From positions 283,555-347,554 of the forward strand of contig NZ_JAMXFJ010000003.1 of NCBI RefSeq assembly GCF_025460805.1: 64,000 nt of DNA, given 5' to 3'. This document shows, in pieces, positions 1 to 9,102 of the stretch; the first letter of the stretch is position 1; each line of letters starts with the position of its first letter. Source of the stretch: Microvirga sesbaniae (GTDB taxonomy: Bacteria > Pseudomonadota > Alphaproteobacteria > Rhizobiales > Beijerinckiaceae). The notes under the pieces were generated by a model. The model was not told the DNA's origin. It worked only from the letters and a program-made list of their open reading frames with translations, and made no database searches. The position numbers and the translations under genes were made by a program.

Positions 1-100
1 TTGGGGCCTCGCCCCCAACTGACCCGGGGTTTTCCCCCGGCTGGGCTATCTTATGGAGGAGCGGCGGGCCGCACGGCGGCCCGCCGGAGGTCTTGCTTGA

Positions 101-189
101 AGCATCGAACTCACGCGCGACGCTTCAAGCTTTTGTCTTACGGCATCTTTTCACGCAAAACCGGTTCCCGCTTTTGCGTCCGATGCTCT
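101..189. repeat. HR2 palindromic repeat overlapping the rpsR stop codon
   Basis: This copy of the HR2 family begins AGCATCG and ends CGATGCT. Inner arms around 146-180 contain GCAAAA and TTTTGC complementary stretches. The rpsR stop codon (TAG on the minus strand, 188-190) sits at the edge of the repeat, so the element lies in the 3' end of the ribosomal protein mRNA and could act as a 3' hairpin. A GC-rich inverted repeat at 62-86 (11-bp stem, 3-nt loop) lies just beyond it. No gene is seen in 1-187. Confidence 0.6.
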
Positions 190-448
190 AGCGGATCACG
201 TAGGGCAGCAGGCCCAGGAAACGGGCGCGCTTGATCGCCTGGGCGAGCTCACGCTGCTTCTTGGCCGACACGGCCGTGATGCGCGAAGGAACGATCTTGC
301 CGCGCTCGGAGATGTAGCGCGACAGGAGCTTCGTGTCCTTGTAGTCGATCTTCGGCGCGTTCGGGCCCGAGAACGGGCAGGTCTTGCGACGGCGGAAGAA
401 CGGACGACGGCCGCCGCCAGCGGCGCCACCAGTTGCACCAAATGCCAT
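188..448 (-). CDS. rpsR: 30S ribosomal protein S18
   Basis: S18 of the small ribosomal subunit, 86 aa. It binds the platform of the 30S subunit next to S6. The family core is plain: an arginine-rich N-terminal part, CPFSG, then [19 protein letters not shown] (residues about 34-52) and a basic C-terminal half ending in a hydrophobic tail. It lies 3 nt downstream of rpsF on the same strand, the usual rpsF-rpsR pair; rplI would be expected beyond the left edge but is not visible. The ATG start at 448 fits the family length. Confidence 0.97.
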   Translation of the reverse strand: MAFGATGGAAGGGRRPFFRRRKTCPFSGPNAPKIDYKDTKLLSRYISERGKIVPSRITAVSAKKQRELAQAIKRARFLGLLPYVIR

Positions 449-451
449 GAC

Positions 452-856
452 TTACGCCTCCTCGCCTTCGTTGCCGCCGTCGAAGCTGCCGCCGTCGCGC
501 TCACGGCGCTCGCGGTCCTTGCGCTCGTCGCGGTCGCGCTTCTGCATCATCACGGACGGCTCGGTCTCGAGCTCTTCGACCTTGATGGTCATGAAACGAA
601 GGATGTCTTCGTTGATGCGCATCTGACGCTCCATCTCGGCCACGGCCGGAGCCGGAGCGTTGAGGTTGAACATCGTGAAATGCGCCTTGCGGTTCTTCTT
701 GATGCGGTAGGCGAGGGACTTCACGCCCCACATCTCGGTCTTGTCGACGCTGCCGCCGTTCTGCTCGATGACGCCCTTGTACTGGTCGACCATTGCTTCG
801 ACCTGCTGCGGGGTGACATCCTGGCGAGCCATGAAGATATGCTCGTAGAGAGGCAT
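452..856 (-). CDS. rpsF: 30S ribosomal protein S6
   Basis: S6, 134 aa, partner of S18 on the 30S platform. The N-terminus [14 protein letters not shown] and the segment [18 protein letters not shown] are typical of the ferredoxin-like S6 fold. The last 30 residues form a highly charged Arg/Asp/Glu tail ending in acidic Gly/Glu residues, as in many alphaproteobacterial S6 proteins. First gene of the rpsF-rpsR unit. Its promoter should lie between 857 and about 1120, because pdxJ diverges to the right. Confidence 0.97.
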   Translation of the reverse strand: MPLYEHIFMARQDVTPQQVEAMVDQYKGVIEQNGGSVDKTEMWGVKSLAYRIKKNRKAHFTMFNLNAPAPAVAEMERQMRINEDILRFMTIKVEELETEPSVMMQKRDRDERKDRERRERDGGSFDGGNEGEEA

Positions 857-1318
857 AGTGGGCCTTTCTCAGGTTTGAGGTTCAAGCCTCGGCACTGTTT
901 TCAAGAGTGTCTTGGCCGTTTCGCGCGTCCGATCGGCGCCAAGCCCTTCGAGCCTGCAAGGCCCGAGCGGTTGTCGAAGGCGGAGACACGGGACGACGGA
1001 GCCGAAACCCCTGCATGGCCAAGCCATACCGTCCGTTCAGCCCCCGGCCGGAGCGAACGCGAAGCGGCGGCTATAGTCGATTTGAGCCGGGAAGGCAAGG
1101 GATGTCTGGCGACGCGCCGACCACGTCATCACCGCCTCGTCCCGGCCATCCCGATCCTTTGAAGCTCGGCGTTCTTCCGATCGGGATGGCCGGGACGAGC
1201 CCGGCCATGACGGCGAGAGGGGCGTCCCGGGCCGCCGCACGGGCGATTTGCCGTTGATAGCGCATCCACGGGCCAACGGAACCCTGGTCAACGGATCGCC
1301 TTGGGCTAAAACACCCTT
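857..1318. other. Intergenic region between divergent rpsF and pdxJ
   Basis: This 462-bp gap must hold the divergent promoters of rpsF (leftward) and pdxJ (rightward). Its right half is occupied by an HR1 repeat (1124-1212). Open frames here have no family signature or convincing ribosome binding site and read through the repeat, so I call no gene. Confidence 0.5.
1124..1212. repeat. HR1 repeat copy (reference description)
   Basis: HR1 is a unit of about 90 bp bounded by CGTCAT and ATGACG. It contains two short inverted repeats. Arm A resembles TCACCGG-CTTGT-CCGGTGA; arm B resembles ATGGCCGG-GACGAGC-CCGGCCAT. A spacer of about 30 bp, often containing GCGCCGCGCT-like sequence, separates them, and CCCGAT/ATCGGG flanks the spacer. 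In this copy the left arm is an A/B hybrid (TCACCG then CGGCCAT) and the right arm is a full B arm. It lies between the divergent rpsF and pdxJ genes. Confidence 0.75.
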
Positions 1319-2077
1319 ATGAAAGCTCCTCCTCTCCGCCTCGGCGTCAACATCGATCACGTCGCTACCGTCCGCAACGCCCGCGGGGGCGATCATCCGG
1401 ATCCGGTCCGGGCCGCGCATCTCGCCGTCCTGGCCGGCGCGGACGGCATCACGGCCCATCTGCGCGAGGACCGGCGCCATATCCGCGACCAGGACATGGA
1501 ACGGCTCAAGCGCCAGCTCTTCGTGCCGCTCAACTTCGAGATGGCCGCCACCTCGGAGATGGTCGGGATCGCGACGCGAATCCATCCCCACGCGGTCTGC
1601 CTCGTGCCGGAGAAGCGGGAGGAACGCACCACGGAGGGAGGCCTCGACATCCTCGGCGCCCATACCCATCTGCGTCCGGTGATTCAGGAATTGAAAGGCG
1701 AGGGCATCCGGGTGTCCCTCTTCGTCGAGCCGGAGATCGCCGTCATGGACGCCGCCTGCGACCTGCAGGCGCCCGTGGTCGAGCTCCATACCGGAACCTA
1801 TTGCGAGGCCGTCGCCGAGGGCGACCAGGCCCGGATCGCCCATGAGCTGGAGCGTCTCAAGCGCGCCGCCGAGCATGGCGCGAGGATCGGCCTCGAGATC
1901 CATGCGGGGCATGGCCTCGCCCTCGATTCGGTCCGACCGGTCGCGGCGATCCCTCAGATCGTGGAGCTCAACATCGGCCATTCTCTCATCGGGGAGGCCA
2001 TCTTCGTCGGCCTCGACGAGGCGGTCAGGGCCATGCGGGCGGCGATGGACGAGGGCCGGTCACAGGTGCCGGCGTGA
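1319..2077 (+). CDS. pdxJ: Pyridoxine 5'-phosphate synthase
   Basis: PdxJ condenses 3-amino-1-hydroxyacetone phosphate with 1-deoxy-D-xylulose 5-phosphate to form pyridoxine 5'-phosphate, the last ring-closing step of DXP-dependent vitamin B6 synthesis. The 252-aa protein is full length for this TIM-barrel family. Visible signatures are [15 protein letters not shown] (residues 9-23), [13 protein letters not shown], the phosphate-loop segment [15 protein letters not shown] and [11 protein letters not shown]. The TGA stop overlaps the GTG start of acpS, so the two are translationally coupled. Confidence 0.97.
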   Translation: MKAPPLRLGVNIDHVATVRNARGGDHPDPVRAAHLAVLAGADGITAHLREDRRHIRDQDMERLKRQLFVPLNFEMAATSEMVGIATRIHPHAVCLVPEKREERTTEGGLDILGAHTHLRPVIQELKGEGIRVSLFVEPEIAVMDAACDLQAPVVELHTGTYCEAVAEGDQARIAHELERLKRAAEHGARIGLEIHAGHGLALDSVRPVAAIPQIVELNIGHSLIGEAIFVGLDEAVRAMRAAMDEGRSQVPA

Positions 2078-2472
2078 TTCTCGGCATCGGGTCCGATCTC
2101 TGCGACATCCGGCGCATCGAGAGGTCGCTGGAGCGCTTCGGCGACCGCTTCACCCACCGCATCTACACCGAGGGGGAGCGGGCGAGGAGCGACCGCCGGG
2201 CGGCCCGCGCCCCGTCCTACGCCCGGCGCTTCGCCGCCAAGGAGGCCTGCGCCAAGGCCCTGGGAACGGGACTGAGCCACGGGGTCTTCTGGCGCGACAT
2301 GGAGGTGGTCAACCTTCCGACCGGCCGGCCGACCATGCGCCTGACCGGCGGCGCCCTGGAGCGTCTCGAAGCCATGACGCCGGCCGGGCACAGGGCAGTG
2401 GTGCACGTCTCCCTGACCGACGACCCGCCCATGGCGCAAGCCTTCGTGATCATCGAGGCGCTTCCGGCCTGA
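2074..2472 (+). CDS. acpS: Holo-[acyl-carrier-protein] synthase
   Basis: AcpS moves 4'-phosphopantetheine from CoA to the active serine of acyl carrier protein, which activates fatty acid synthesis. The 132-aa length is usual. [13 protein letters not shown] near the N-terminus supplies the magnesium ligand Asp8, and [14 protein letters not shown] supplies Glu57. The start is a GTG (2074-2076) overlapping the pdxJ stop. A pdxJ-acpS-lepB-rnc-era order is common in Hyphomicrobiales. Confidence 0.95.
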   Translation: MILGIGSDLCDIRRIERSLERFGDRFTHRIYTEGERARSDRRAARAPSYARRFAAKEACAKALGTGLSHGVFWRDMEVVNLPTGRPTMRLTGGALERLEAMTPAGHRAVVHVSLTDDPPMAQAFVIIEALPA

Positions 2473-2675
2473 GCAGGCCGCGTTGCGGCAGGACGCCGCT
2501 TGGGTTAGAGCATGGCCGCCGCGGAACGGGCTCCGGTCCGCGGCAGTGACTGCAGTAAGGACGAATTCTTTCGAGAGTGGTTTGCCCCTGGGGCTGAGGC
2601 GCAAACCCCTCTCGACCTGCCACACGGACGAGGTCGGCTCAGGCCGCCGCCGTCCAAGAGCATAGGTCGACGGAC

Positions 2676-3452
2676 GTGAGCGAAAAAAGCAGCAAGTACG
2701 TGGGTAGCAGCGCGAAGAACGAAGAAGGCGGCCTCTGGGAGACCATCAAGGTCATCGTCCAGGCCCTTCTGATCGCGGTCGTGGTGCGCACCGTGCTCTT
2801 CCAGCCCTTCAACATCCCGTCGGGATCCCTCATCCCGACCCTCCTCATCGGCGACTACCTGTTCGTCTCCAAGTATTCCTACGGGTATTCGAAGCACTCC
2901 ATCCCGTTCAGCCCGGGCCTCTTCTCCGGCCGCATCTTCGGCTCCGAGCCGAAGCGGGGCGAGATCGCCGTGTTCAAGCTGCCCAAGGACAACTCGACCG
3001 ACTACATCAAGCGGGTGATCGGTCTGCCGGGCGACAAGATCCAGGTGATCGGCGGCGTGCTGCACATCAACGGCCAACCGGTCCAGCGCGAGCGGGTGGA
3101 GGACTACAAGACCACCGACCTCTACGGCCGCACGATCTCGGTGCCGCAGTACAGGGAGACGCTGCCCGGCGGCGTCGCGCACTTCGTCATCGAGCGCGAC
3201 GGCGACCGCGGCTACTGGGACAACACCAACGTCTACACGGTGCAGCCCGGCCATTTCTTCATGATGGGCGACAACCGGGACAACTCGACGGATTCCCGGG
3301 ACGAGGCCAGCGTCGGGCAGGTGCCGTTCGAGAATCTGGTGGGCCGCGCCGAGATCATCTTCTTCTCGATCGACGAGAGCGCCTCCCTGTGGCGCCCGTG
3401 GGAATGGCCGCAGAAGATCCGCTGGAACCGTCTCTTCGAGCGGATCCGGTAA
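2676..3452 (+). CDS. lepB: Signal peptidase I
   Basis: Membrane serine protease that removes signal peptides from exported proteins. 258 aa with one clear membrane segment at about residues 23-43. The catalytic serine is Ser51 in IPSGSLIPTL (Leu replaces the commoner Met after it) and the general-base lysine is Lys112 in DYIKRVIGLPGDK. The late conserved box MGDNRDNSTDSR is present. The chosen start is GTG at 2676; no in-frame ATG precedes the membrane segment. A 203-bp gap without visible features separates it from acpS. Confidence 0.95.
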   Translation: MSEKSSKYVGSSAKNEEGGLWETIKVIVQALLIAVVVRTVLFQPFNIPSGSLIPTLLIGDYLFVSKYSYGYSKHSIPFSPGLFSGRIFGSEPKRGEIAVFKLPKDNSTDYIKRVIGLPGDKIQVIGGVLHINGQPVQRERVEDYKTTDLYGRTISVPQYRETLPGGVAHFVIERDGDRGYWDNTNVYTVQPGHFFMMGDNRDNSTDSRDEASVGQVPFENLVGRAEIIFFSIDESASLWRPWEWPQKIRWNRLFERIR

Positions 3453-3455
3453 GCC

Positions 3456-4166
3456 GTGAAACGTCGCAAGCCGAACCTCGACGAGCTTCTGAAGAAGCTC
3501 GACTACCGCTTTGAAAAGCCTGAACTCCTCGACGAGGCCCTGACCCATGTCAGCGCCCCGCAGGCCGCCGGCCAGAGCTACCAGAGGCTGGAATTCCTCG
3601 GGGATCGCGTCCTCGGCCTGTCCATCGCCGAACTGCTCTACGGGACCTTCCCCGGCGCCCCCGAGGGCGAGCTGTCCCGGCGCCTCGCCGAACTCGTGCG
3701 GCGCGAGAGCTGCGCCGAAGTGGCGATCGCCTGGGATGTAGGGCCCCATCTCAAGCTCGGCGCCGGCGAGGCGCATTCGGGCGAGCGGCGCAATCAGACC
3801 ATCCTGGCCGACGTCTGCGAGGCGATCATCGGGGCTGTGTTCCTCGACGGCGGCTACGAGGCCGCCCGCAGCCTCGTGGTGCGTTCGTTCCAGCCGTTGC
3901 TGGCGGCGCCCCGCCGCCCCCTGCGGGACCCGAAAAGCGCCCTGCAGGAATGGGCGCAAGGCAGGGGGCTCCCGCCGCCGACCTATTCCATCGCCGAGCA
4001 GTCGGGGCCCGATCACGCGCCGAAGTTCCGGATCATGGTGAAGGTCAAGGGAAGCGAGAGCGAGTTCGGCCAGGGGAGTTCGAAGCGGGTCGCGGAACAG
4101 GCGGCGGCGCGGAGCCTTCTCTTGAGAGAGGGCGTCTGGACGGAGGACGAGCATGGAACAGCCTGA
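3456..4166 (+). CDS. rnc: Ribonuclease III
   Basis: Double-strand-specific endoribonuclease for rRNA precursors and structured mRNAs. 236 aa. The signature RLEFLGDRVL places catalytic acids at Glu46 and Asp50, with Asp119 and Glu122 in LADVCEAIIGAVFLDGG. A double-stranded RNA-binding domain covers about residues 158-228. It starts with GTG 3 nt after lepB, and its last 14 nt overlap era, so lepB-rnc-era is one transcription unit. Confidence 0.96.
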   Translation: MKRRKPNLDELLKKLDYRFEKPELLDEALTHVSAPQAAGQSYQRLEFLGDRVLGLSIAELLYGTFPGAPEGELSRRLAELVRRESCAEVAIAWDVGPHLKLGAGEAHSGERRNQTILADVCEAIIGAVFLDGGYEAARSLVVRSFQPLLAAPRRPLRDPKSALQEWAQGRGLPPPTYSIAEQSGPDHAPKFRIMVKVKGSESEFGQGSSKRVAEQAAARSLLLREGVWTEDEHGTA

Positions 4167-5067
4167 GCAAACCACCACCAAGGCCGGTTTCGTCGCTCTC
4201 ATCGGGGCGCCGAACGCCGGTAAGTCGACCCTTCTGAACTCGCTCGTCGGGTCGAAGGTCTCCATCGTGTCGCGCAAGGTGCAGACGACCCGCGCCCTTG
4301 TGCGCGGAATCGCCATCGAGGGCGACGCGCAGATCGTGTTCGTGGACACGCCCGGCATCTTCAAGCCGAAGCGCCGCCTCGACCGGGCCATGGTCACATC
4401 GGCCTGGGGTGGGGCGGGCGACGCGGACGTGATCGCCCTGCTGCTCGACGTGCGCAAGGGCATCGACGAGGAGGCCGAGGCCATCCTCGGCAAGCTCCCC
4501 GAGCTGAAGCGCCCGAAGGTGCTGATCCTCAACAAGATCGATCTGATCGAGCGTTCGAAGCTTCTCGAGCTCGCCTCCCGGCTCAACGAGGCCGTGCCCT
4601 TCGCTCACACCTTCATGATCTCGGCCCTGAAGGGCGACGGCATCGACACGATGAAGCGGCAGCTCGCCGCCCTGATGCCGGAGGGGCCCTGGCTCTATCC
4701 GGAAGACCAGATCTCCGATGCGCCGCTGCGGATGCTCGCCGCCGAGATCACCCGGGAAAAGATCTACGAGCGCCTGCACGAGGAGCTGCCCTATCAGTCA
4801 ACGGTCGAGACCGACCAGTGGCAGGTGCGCCCCGACGGGTCGGTGCGGATCGAGCAGACCGTGTTCGTGGAGCGCGACAGCCAGCGCAAGATCGTGCTCG
4901 GCAAGGGCGGCCAGACCATCAAGGCCATCGGCCAGGCAGCCCGCAAGGAGATCGCCGAGATCGCCGAGAGCCCGGTGCATCTCTTCATCTTCGTGAAGGT
5001 GCGCGAGAACTGGAGCGACGATCCCGAGCGCTACCGGGAGATGGGCCTGGAATTCCCGCGGGGGTAG
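4153..5067 (+). CDS. era: GTPase Era
   Basis: Era binds the 3' end of 16S rRNA through a KH domain and couples GTP hydrolysis to 30S assembly. 304 aa. The P-loop is GAPNAGKST (residues 18-26), with VDTPGI and NKID as the G3 and G4 boxes. The C-terminal KH domain covers about residues 205-290, with KIVLGKGGQTIKAIGQAARKE-like features. Its ATG lies inside the end of rnc. In many relatives recO follows directly; here about 6.4 kb of other genes intervene. Confidence 0.97.
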   Translation: MEQPEQTTTKAGFVALIGAPNAGKSTLLNSLVGSKVSIVSRKVQTTRALVRGIAIEGDAQIVFVDTPGIFKPKRRLDRAMVTSAWGGAGDADVIALLLDVRKGIDEEAEAILGKLPELKRPKVLILNKIDLIERSKLLELASRLNEAVPFAHTFMISALKGDGIDTMKRQLAALMPEGPWLYPEDQISDAPLRMLAAEITREKIYERLHEELPYQSTVETDQWQVRPDGSVRIEQTVFVERDSQRKIVLGKGGQTIKAIGQAARKEIAEIAESPVHLFIFVKVRENWSDDPERYREMGLEFPRG

Positions 5068-5134
5068 AAGGGCGGGGGATAGCGGGGCGGAGGTGCCGTC
5101 CTGAGCCACGCTCCCATCGTCACCGTCCTGCGCA

Positions 5135-5172
5135 CGTCATCACCGGCCTTGTGCCGGTGATCCCGACGATGG
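5135..5172. repeat. HR1 partial copy (arm A only)
   Basis: Half element with a single A-type hairpin (TCACCGG...CCGGTGA) and the following TCCCGA. It lies in the 130-bp gap between the convergent era and MCP-type genes. Confidence 0.6.
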
Positions 5173-5197
5173 GCGGCGCCGCCCTCTCGCTCGACAC

Positions 5198-6946
5198 TTA
5201 AGCCCTATAGGCGGTTCTCAGCCCGCCCCAATGGCGTCCGAGAACGCGGATCGGAGCATCCACCTCCTGCATCATGACGATTTTGCCGCCGCCCATGTCG
5301 CGGGCATAGGCCTGCACGGCGAAGGGCCGCGTGGAGCGGGCCGCCGTGATGCCGGCGCGGTCGTCGAAGATGCGCCTGTTGCGGGCGTTGGCCGCGTTCC
5401 ACACCGGGTCGGCCGGGCGTTGGGGCTGCGAATAGAGCCGGTTGTGGACCGGGATGTAGCCGTTGCGGTCGATGGCGAGGCAGAACGCCATGGCCGGGTC
5501 GGAGGCCAGGACCTTCTCCAGGATCGGCGGCAGGATCCGCTCGAAGACGGGAAGATACGCGGTGGCGTATTGCACCGGATCGGTGCCGGCAACCGGCCGG
5601 TACTGCATGTCGAAGACCGCTTCCCTCGACAGCCGGCCGTCCGCCACGGCCTGCTCGATGATCGCCTCGACTTGGCCCGCGGTGTCCCGTGCCAGCAGGA
5701 TGCGCGGCGCGTAGGCTGCCTCCACCTGGGCGACGAAGCCGTCGATGCGGGCGCGGGTCTCGGCATCGCAGCGGTCGAAGGCGCCATGGATGCCCATGGC
5801 GCTCCTCGCCACGATGCGCAGTCCGGCCCGGCCGATCTGCGCGACCTCGATGTCCCCGGTCCCGCCGGCTTCGACGGGCAGGTCGGCGGTCGCCGCCAGC
5901 AGGACGCCTCCCTGGCTGATGTCGATCAGGCGCGTCGAGGCGCTGCGTCCGCCGATCCGCAGAGTCGCCGGGCGGTCCACGGGCAGGCGATCCGAGCGCC
6001 GCCGGTCGCCGAGCTCGCTCTGGCGCATCACGGTGACGAAGCGCTGACCGAGGGCCTTCGCCAAACCGTCCGCGGTCCTCGTCGCCCGGTCGGCCTGGTG
6101 CGCCCTGCGGCCGGCCTCGAGGGAAATGCCGTCCACGTCTCCCGCGCGCTCGCTGACCCGGCCGACGCTGGAGGACGTCAGGCCCGCCAGGCGGGATGCT
6201 TCCCCGATGGCCGCATTCTGCTCGCCGACCGCGTGGCGGACCGAATCGAAGACCGGCCCGACCCCCTGGATCACCTCCACCACCTCGGCGACCGCGCCGG
6301 TCGAGGCGTGCGCCGTCTCGCGCAGGTGGTCGATCCGCCGGCGGATGTCGTCGGCCGCCCGCGCCGTCTGGGTCGACAGAGCCTTCACCTCGGACGCCAC
6401 GACGGCGAAACCCTTGCCGGCCTCGCCCGCGCGGGCCGCCTCGATGGTGGCGTTGAGCGCCAGCAGGTTGGTCTGCCGGGCCACCGTCGCGATGGTGTCG
6501 ACGATGCCGACGATCTCCGCGGTGGCGGAGGAAAGCTGCGTGATGAGGTCGCTCGCCTTGCGGGCCGCCTCGACGGCGTTGTCGATCCGCTGGCTCGCGT
6601 GATCCATCGCGCGGCCGATGTCGGCCGACGTGACGGCGAGCTCTTCGGTCGAGGAGGCGAGGGAGAGGGTCTCCTCGGAGGCTTTCCGGCCCGACGAGGC
6701 GAGCTCTCCGGCGTGGGTCCGGATGGCCGCGAGGTCCTTCTCGACCGCCGCGACGTCCGCGGCCGCCACCGCGATGGCCTGCGTGACCCCGTCGATCGCC
6801 TTCAGGACGTCGGCCTCCAGGGCATCCAGGATATCCGGGTCGAGACGGCTCTCGCGCACGGCTGCCGTCGCGGCTTCCTCGGGGGCGATCGGGACGACGT
6901 TGTCCAAAGAACCCGTATGTGAAGCGCGCCGCAATAGACCCAACAT
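5198..6946 (-). CDS. Soluble methyl-accepting chemotaxis receptor with PilZ and C-terminal Cache-like domain
   Basis: Putative cytoplasmic chemoreceptor, 582 aa, with no membrane segment. Residues about 40-300 form the coiled-coil MCP signalling domain; its hairpin tip is [22 protein letters not shown] (158-179), the CheA/CheW contact region of the family. Residues about 312-405 match a PilZ domain: the RRSDR motif (316-320) and DISQGG (342-347) are the two c-di-GMP-binding signatures. Residues about 410-582 resemble the Cache-type sensor region of alphaproteobacterial MCPs ([25 protein letters not shown]). Here the sensor follows the signalling domain instead of preceding it between membrane helices. 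A purine-rich ribosome binding site precedes the ATG. Ligand unknown; coupling of chemotaxis to c-di-GMP is inference. Confidence 0.85.
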   Translation of the reverse strand: MLGLLRRASHTGSLDNVVPIAPEEAATAAVRESRLDPDILDALEADVLKAIDGVTQAIAVAAADVAAVEKDLAAIRTHAGELASSGRKASEETLSLASSTEELAVTSADIGRAMDHASQRIDNAVEAARKASDLITQLSSATAEIVGIVDTIATVARQTNLLALNATIEAARAGEAGKGFAVVASEVKALSTQTARAADDIRRRIDHLRETAHASTGAVAEVVEVIQGVGPVFDSVRHAVGEQNAAIGEASRLAGLTSSSVGRVSERAGDVDGISLEAGRRAHQADRATRTADGLAKALGQRFVTVMRQSELGDRRRSDRLPVDRPATLRIGGRSASTRLIDISQGGVLLAATADLPVEAGGTGDIEVAQIGRAGLRIVARSAMGIHGAFDRCDAETRARIDGFVAQVEAAYAPRILLARDTAGQVEAIIEQAVADGRLSREAVFDMQYRPVAGTDPVQYATAYLPVFERILPPILEKVLASDPAMAFCLAIDRNGYIPVHNRLYSQPQRPADPVWNAANARNRRIFDDRAGITAARSTRPFAVQAYARDMGGGKIVMMQEVDAPIRVLGRHWGGLRTAYRA

Positions 6947-7281
6947 CGCTGCCCCCTTTGCTTATGTTCTTGACCAAACGTCACGTTAAAAGGTTAAAGA
7001 AGGCAGAATACTTGAGGGATCTTCTCCTAAGGTCTTAGGCGTCAGTATTGCGCTGATCGATCTACAGTGAGAGCGCCTCGAGGAGGAGAAGGTCGGGCTC
7101 CTGCCGGAAGTCACATAATCCTTTGAAACATGTTAGTTTTCACGGATTTTGCGCGTCGTCTCGACGCAACCAGATCAGCCGTCGGGCTTTATCCTGAAAG
7201 GATCGTGGGAAGGCGCGTTGCTTCCAGTAAAACCTTCCAGTGGTAGATGACCGGTGCCGACGTCGACGTTTCGGGGAGGCC
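6947..7281. other. Divergent promoter region between MCP and cyclase genes
   Basis: About 335 bp between two divergent signalling genes, visibly less GC-rich than the surroundings. It contains a direct repeat of GTTAAA (within 6984-6998), which resembles CtrA half-sites but with 4-nt rather than 7-nt spacing, so I do not call a CtrA site. No HR1 or HR2 repeat and no gene is visible. It presumably holds both promoters. Confidence 0.4.
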
Positions 7282-9054
7282 ATGAGCAGCTCTTCCGACC
7301 AGACGGCGCAGAGACGTCTCGCTGCCGTGCTCGCCGCGGACGTGGTGGGTTATTCCGATCTCATGTCCAGAGACGAGGAAGGGACGCTGGCCCGGCTGCG
7401 GGACCTGCGGCGCCAGGTGATCGAGCCGCGGATCCGGTCCCACCGGGGCCGCCTCGTGAAAACCGTGGGCGACGGGTTCCTGTGCGAGTTCTCGAGCCCC
7501 ATCGAGGCGGTCCGCTGCGCCGTCGACCTCCAGGAGGCGATTGCCCAGGCGTCCGACGACGAGCGCGCCAAGCCGCTCCAACTGCGGATCGGGATCAATC
7601 TCGGGGACATCATCGTCGAGGAGGACGGGGACATCTTCGGCGATGGGGTCAATGTCGCCTCGCGGCTGCAGAAGATGGCGCTGCCGGGGGGAATCTGCCT
7701 CTCCGGCAAGGTCTATGAAGAGGTGAGGGACAAGCTCCCGTACCAGTTCGAGGATCACGGCGAGCATCGCTTCAAGAACATCGGCAGGCTGATCAAGGTC
7801 TATTGCCTCTTGGCAGGTCTGGACCCGTCCACGACCGCGCAGGGGCCATCCACCGCCGCGTCGCTGGACAGGCCGTCGATCGCCGTGCTGCCGTTCGTCA
7901 ATCTCGGAAACGATCCCGAGCAGGAATACTTCGCGGACGGGATCGTCGAGGATATCATCGCGGCCCTGTCGCGGTTCAGGTCCTTCTTCGTCGTCGCCCG
8001 CAACTCGACCTATACGTACAAGGGGCGCAACGTCGGCGTCCAGCAGATCGGGCGCGAGCTCGGAGTGCGATATGTGCTCGAGGGCAGCGTCAGGCGCTCC
8101 GGCGACAGGATCCGGATCACCGCTCAGCTGGTCGATTCCGTCAGCGGCATGCATCTCTGGGCCGAGCATTACGACGGCGTCATGGCCGACGTGTTCGACC
8201 TTCAGGATCAGATCACCGCCAGCGTCGTCGGATCGATCCAGCCCTCCATCCGGGCAGCCGAGATCGAGCGCGCGCGGCGCAAGCGCCCCGAGAACCTCGA
8301 CGCGTACGACCTTGTCATGCGCGCCCTGCCTTATGTCTGGGCGCTGGAATTCGAGGCCAACAAGGAGGCGACACGGCTCATCGACAAGGCTCTTCTGCTC
8401 GATCCGGGCTATCCGCTCGCCCTGTCGCTGGCCGCGTGGTGCCGGGGGCAGCGGATCGTCTACAACTGGTCGAAGAACGTGCCGGAGGACAAGCGGGAGA
8501 CCTTGCGCCAGGCCCAGGCCGCGGCGGCGATCGCCCACGACGACCCTTTCATCCTGACGGTGCTCGGGGCCGCCCTGACGATCACCCGGGAATACCAGCG
8601 CGCCGAGGCGCTCCTGGAAAGGGCCCTCGCACTCGACCCGAACTCGGCCTGGGCCTGGAACCGCAGCGGATGGCTCCACAACTACCGGCACGATCCGGAG
8701 GTTGCGATCCAGCATTTCGAGCGCTCGCTGCGTCTCAGCCCGTTCGACCCCATGGCCTTCAACTGCGACATGGGAATCGGCTGTGCCCACTTCATCGCGA
8801 AGCGGTACGATCTCGCCGTGCAGTGGCAGGAGAAGGGGTGGCGGACGAAGCCCAGCGCCACCTGGGTCCACCGGACCCTCGCGCCCGCCTATGCCCTGGC
8901 GGGCGATCTCGACAGGGCGCGGGAGAGCGTGGGCGAACTGGTGAGGCACTACCCCGGGATCAGGATCTCGCAGATCATCGAGGCCATGGCGTTCAGCCAG
9001 GAAACCATGGGCCGCTTCGCGGAAGGCCTGCGCCTGGCCGGTCTGCCGGAGTAG
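7282..9054 (+). CDS. Class III adenylate/guanylate cyclase with TolB-like and TPR regions
   Basis: Predicted cyclic-nucleotide synthase, 590 aa from the ATG at 7282. That start follows GGGGAGG (7273-7279); a GTG at 7240 would add 14 residues but has no such site. Residues about 12-175 are the class III cyclase domain with metal aspartates Asp20 (LAADVVGYS) and Asp64 (VGDGFLCEF) and the NVASR transition-state pair Asn124/Arg128. Residues about 196-330 resemble the TolB-like region often fused to rhizobial cyclases (RPSIAVLPF onward, then ELGVRYVLEGSVRR). The remainder is TPR-like helical repeats. cAMP is the likely product but is not proven. Divergent from the PilZ receptor, which suggests a signalling pair. 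Confidence 0.85.
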   Translation: MSSSSDQTAQRRLAAVLAADVVGYSDLMSRDEEGTLARLRDLRRQVIEPRIRSHRGRLVKTVGDGFLCEFSSPIEAVRCAVDLQEAIAQASDDERAKPLQLRIGINLGDIIVEEDGDIFGDGVNVASRLQKMALPGGICLSGKVYEEVRDKLPYQFEDHGEHRFKNIGRLIKVYCLLAGLDPSTTAQGPSTAASLDRPSIAVLPFVNLGNDPEQEYFADGIVEDIIAALSRFRSFFVVARNSTYTYKGRNVGVQQIGRELGVRYVLEGSVRRSGDRIRITAQLVDSVSGMHLWAEHYDGVMADVFDLQDQITASVVGSIQPSIRAAEIERARRKRPENLDAYDLVMRALPYVWALEFEANKEATRLIDKALLLDPGYPLALSLAAWCRGQRIVYNWSKNVPEDKRETLRQAQAAAAIAHDDPFILTVLGAALTITREYQRAEALLERALALDPNSAWAWNRSGWLHNYRHDPEVAIQHFERSLRLSPFDPMAFNCDMGIGCAHFIAKRYDLAVQWQEKGWRTKPSATWVHRTLAPAYALAGDLDRARESVGELVRHYPGIRISQIIEAMAFSQETMGRFAEGLRLAGLPE

Positions 9055-9068
9055 GGACCCGGGAAGAC

Positions 9069-9095
9069 AACCGGGAGGGTCTCGCCCTCCCGGTT
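9069..9095. terminator. Hairpin between convergent cyclase and OmpA genes
   Basis: Perfect 11-bp inverted repeat (9069-9079 with 9085-9095) and a 5-nt loop between the ends of two convergent genes. It lacks a strong T-tract on either side, so it may be a weak bidirectional terminator or an mRNA 3' stabiliser. Confidence 0.5.
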
Positions 9096-9102
9096 GAGTT
9101 CG

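Noticed and set aside
5231..6922. Plus-strand frame of about 563 codons opposite the chemoreceptor
   Set aside because: Antisense shadow; the minus-strand reading has complete MCP and PilZ signatures.
6984..6998. CtrA-binding site upstream of the chemoreceptor
   Set aside because: TTAA half-sites are present but separated by 4 nt instead of the canonical 7.
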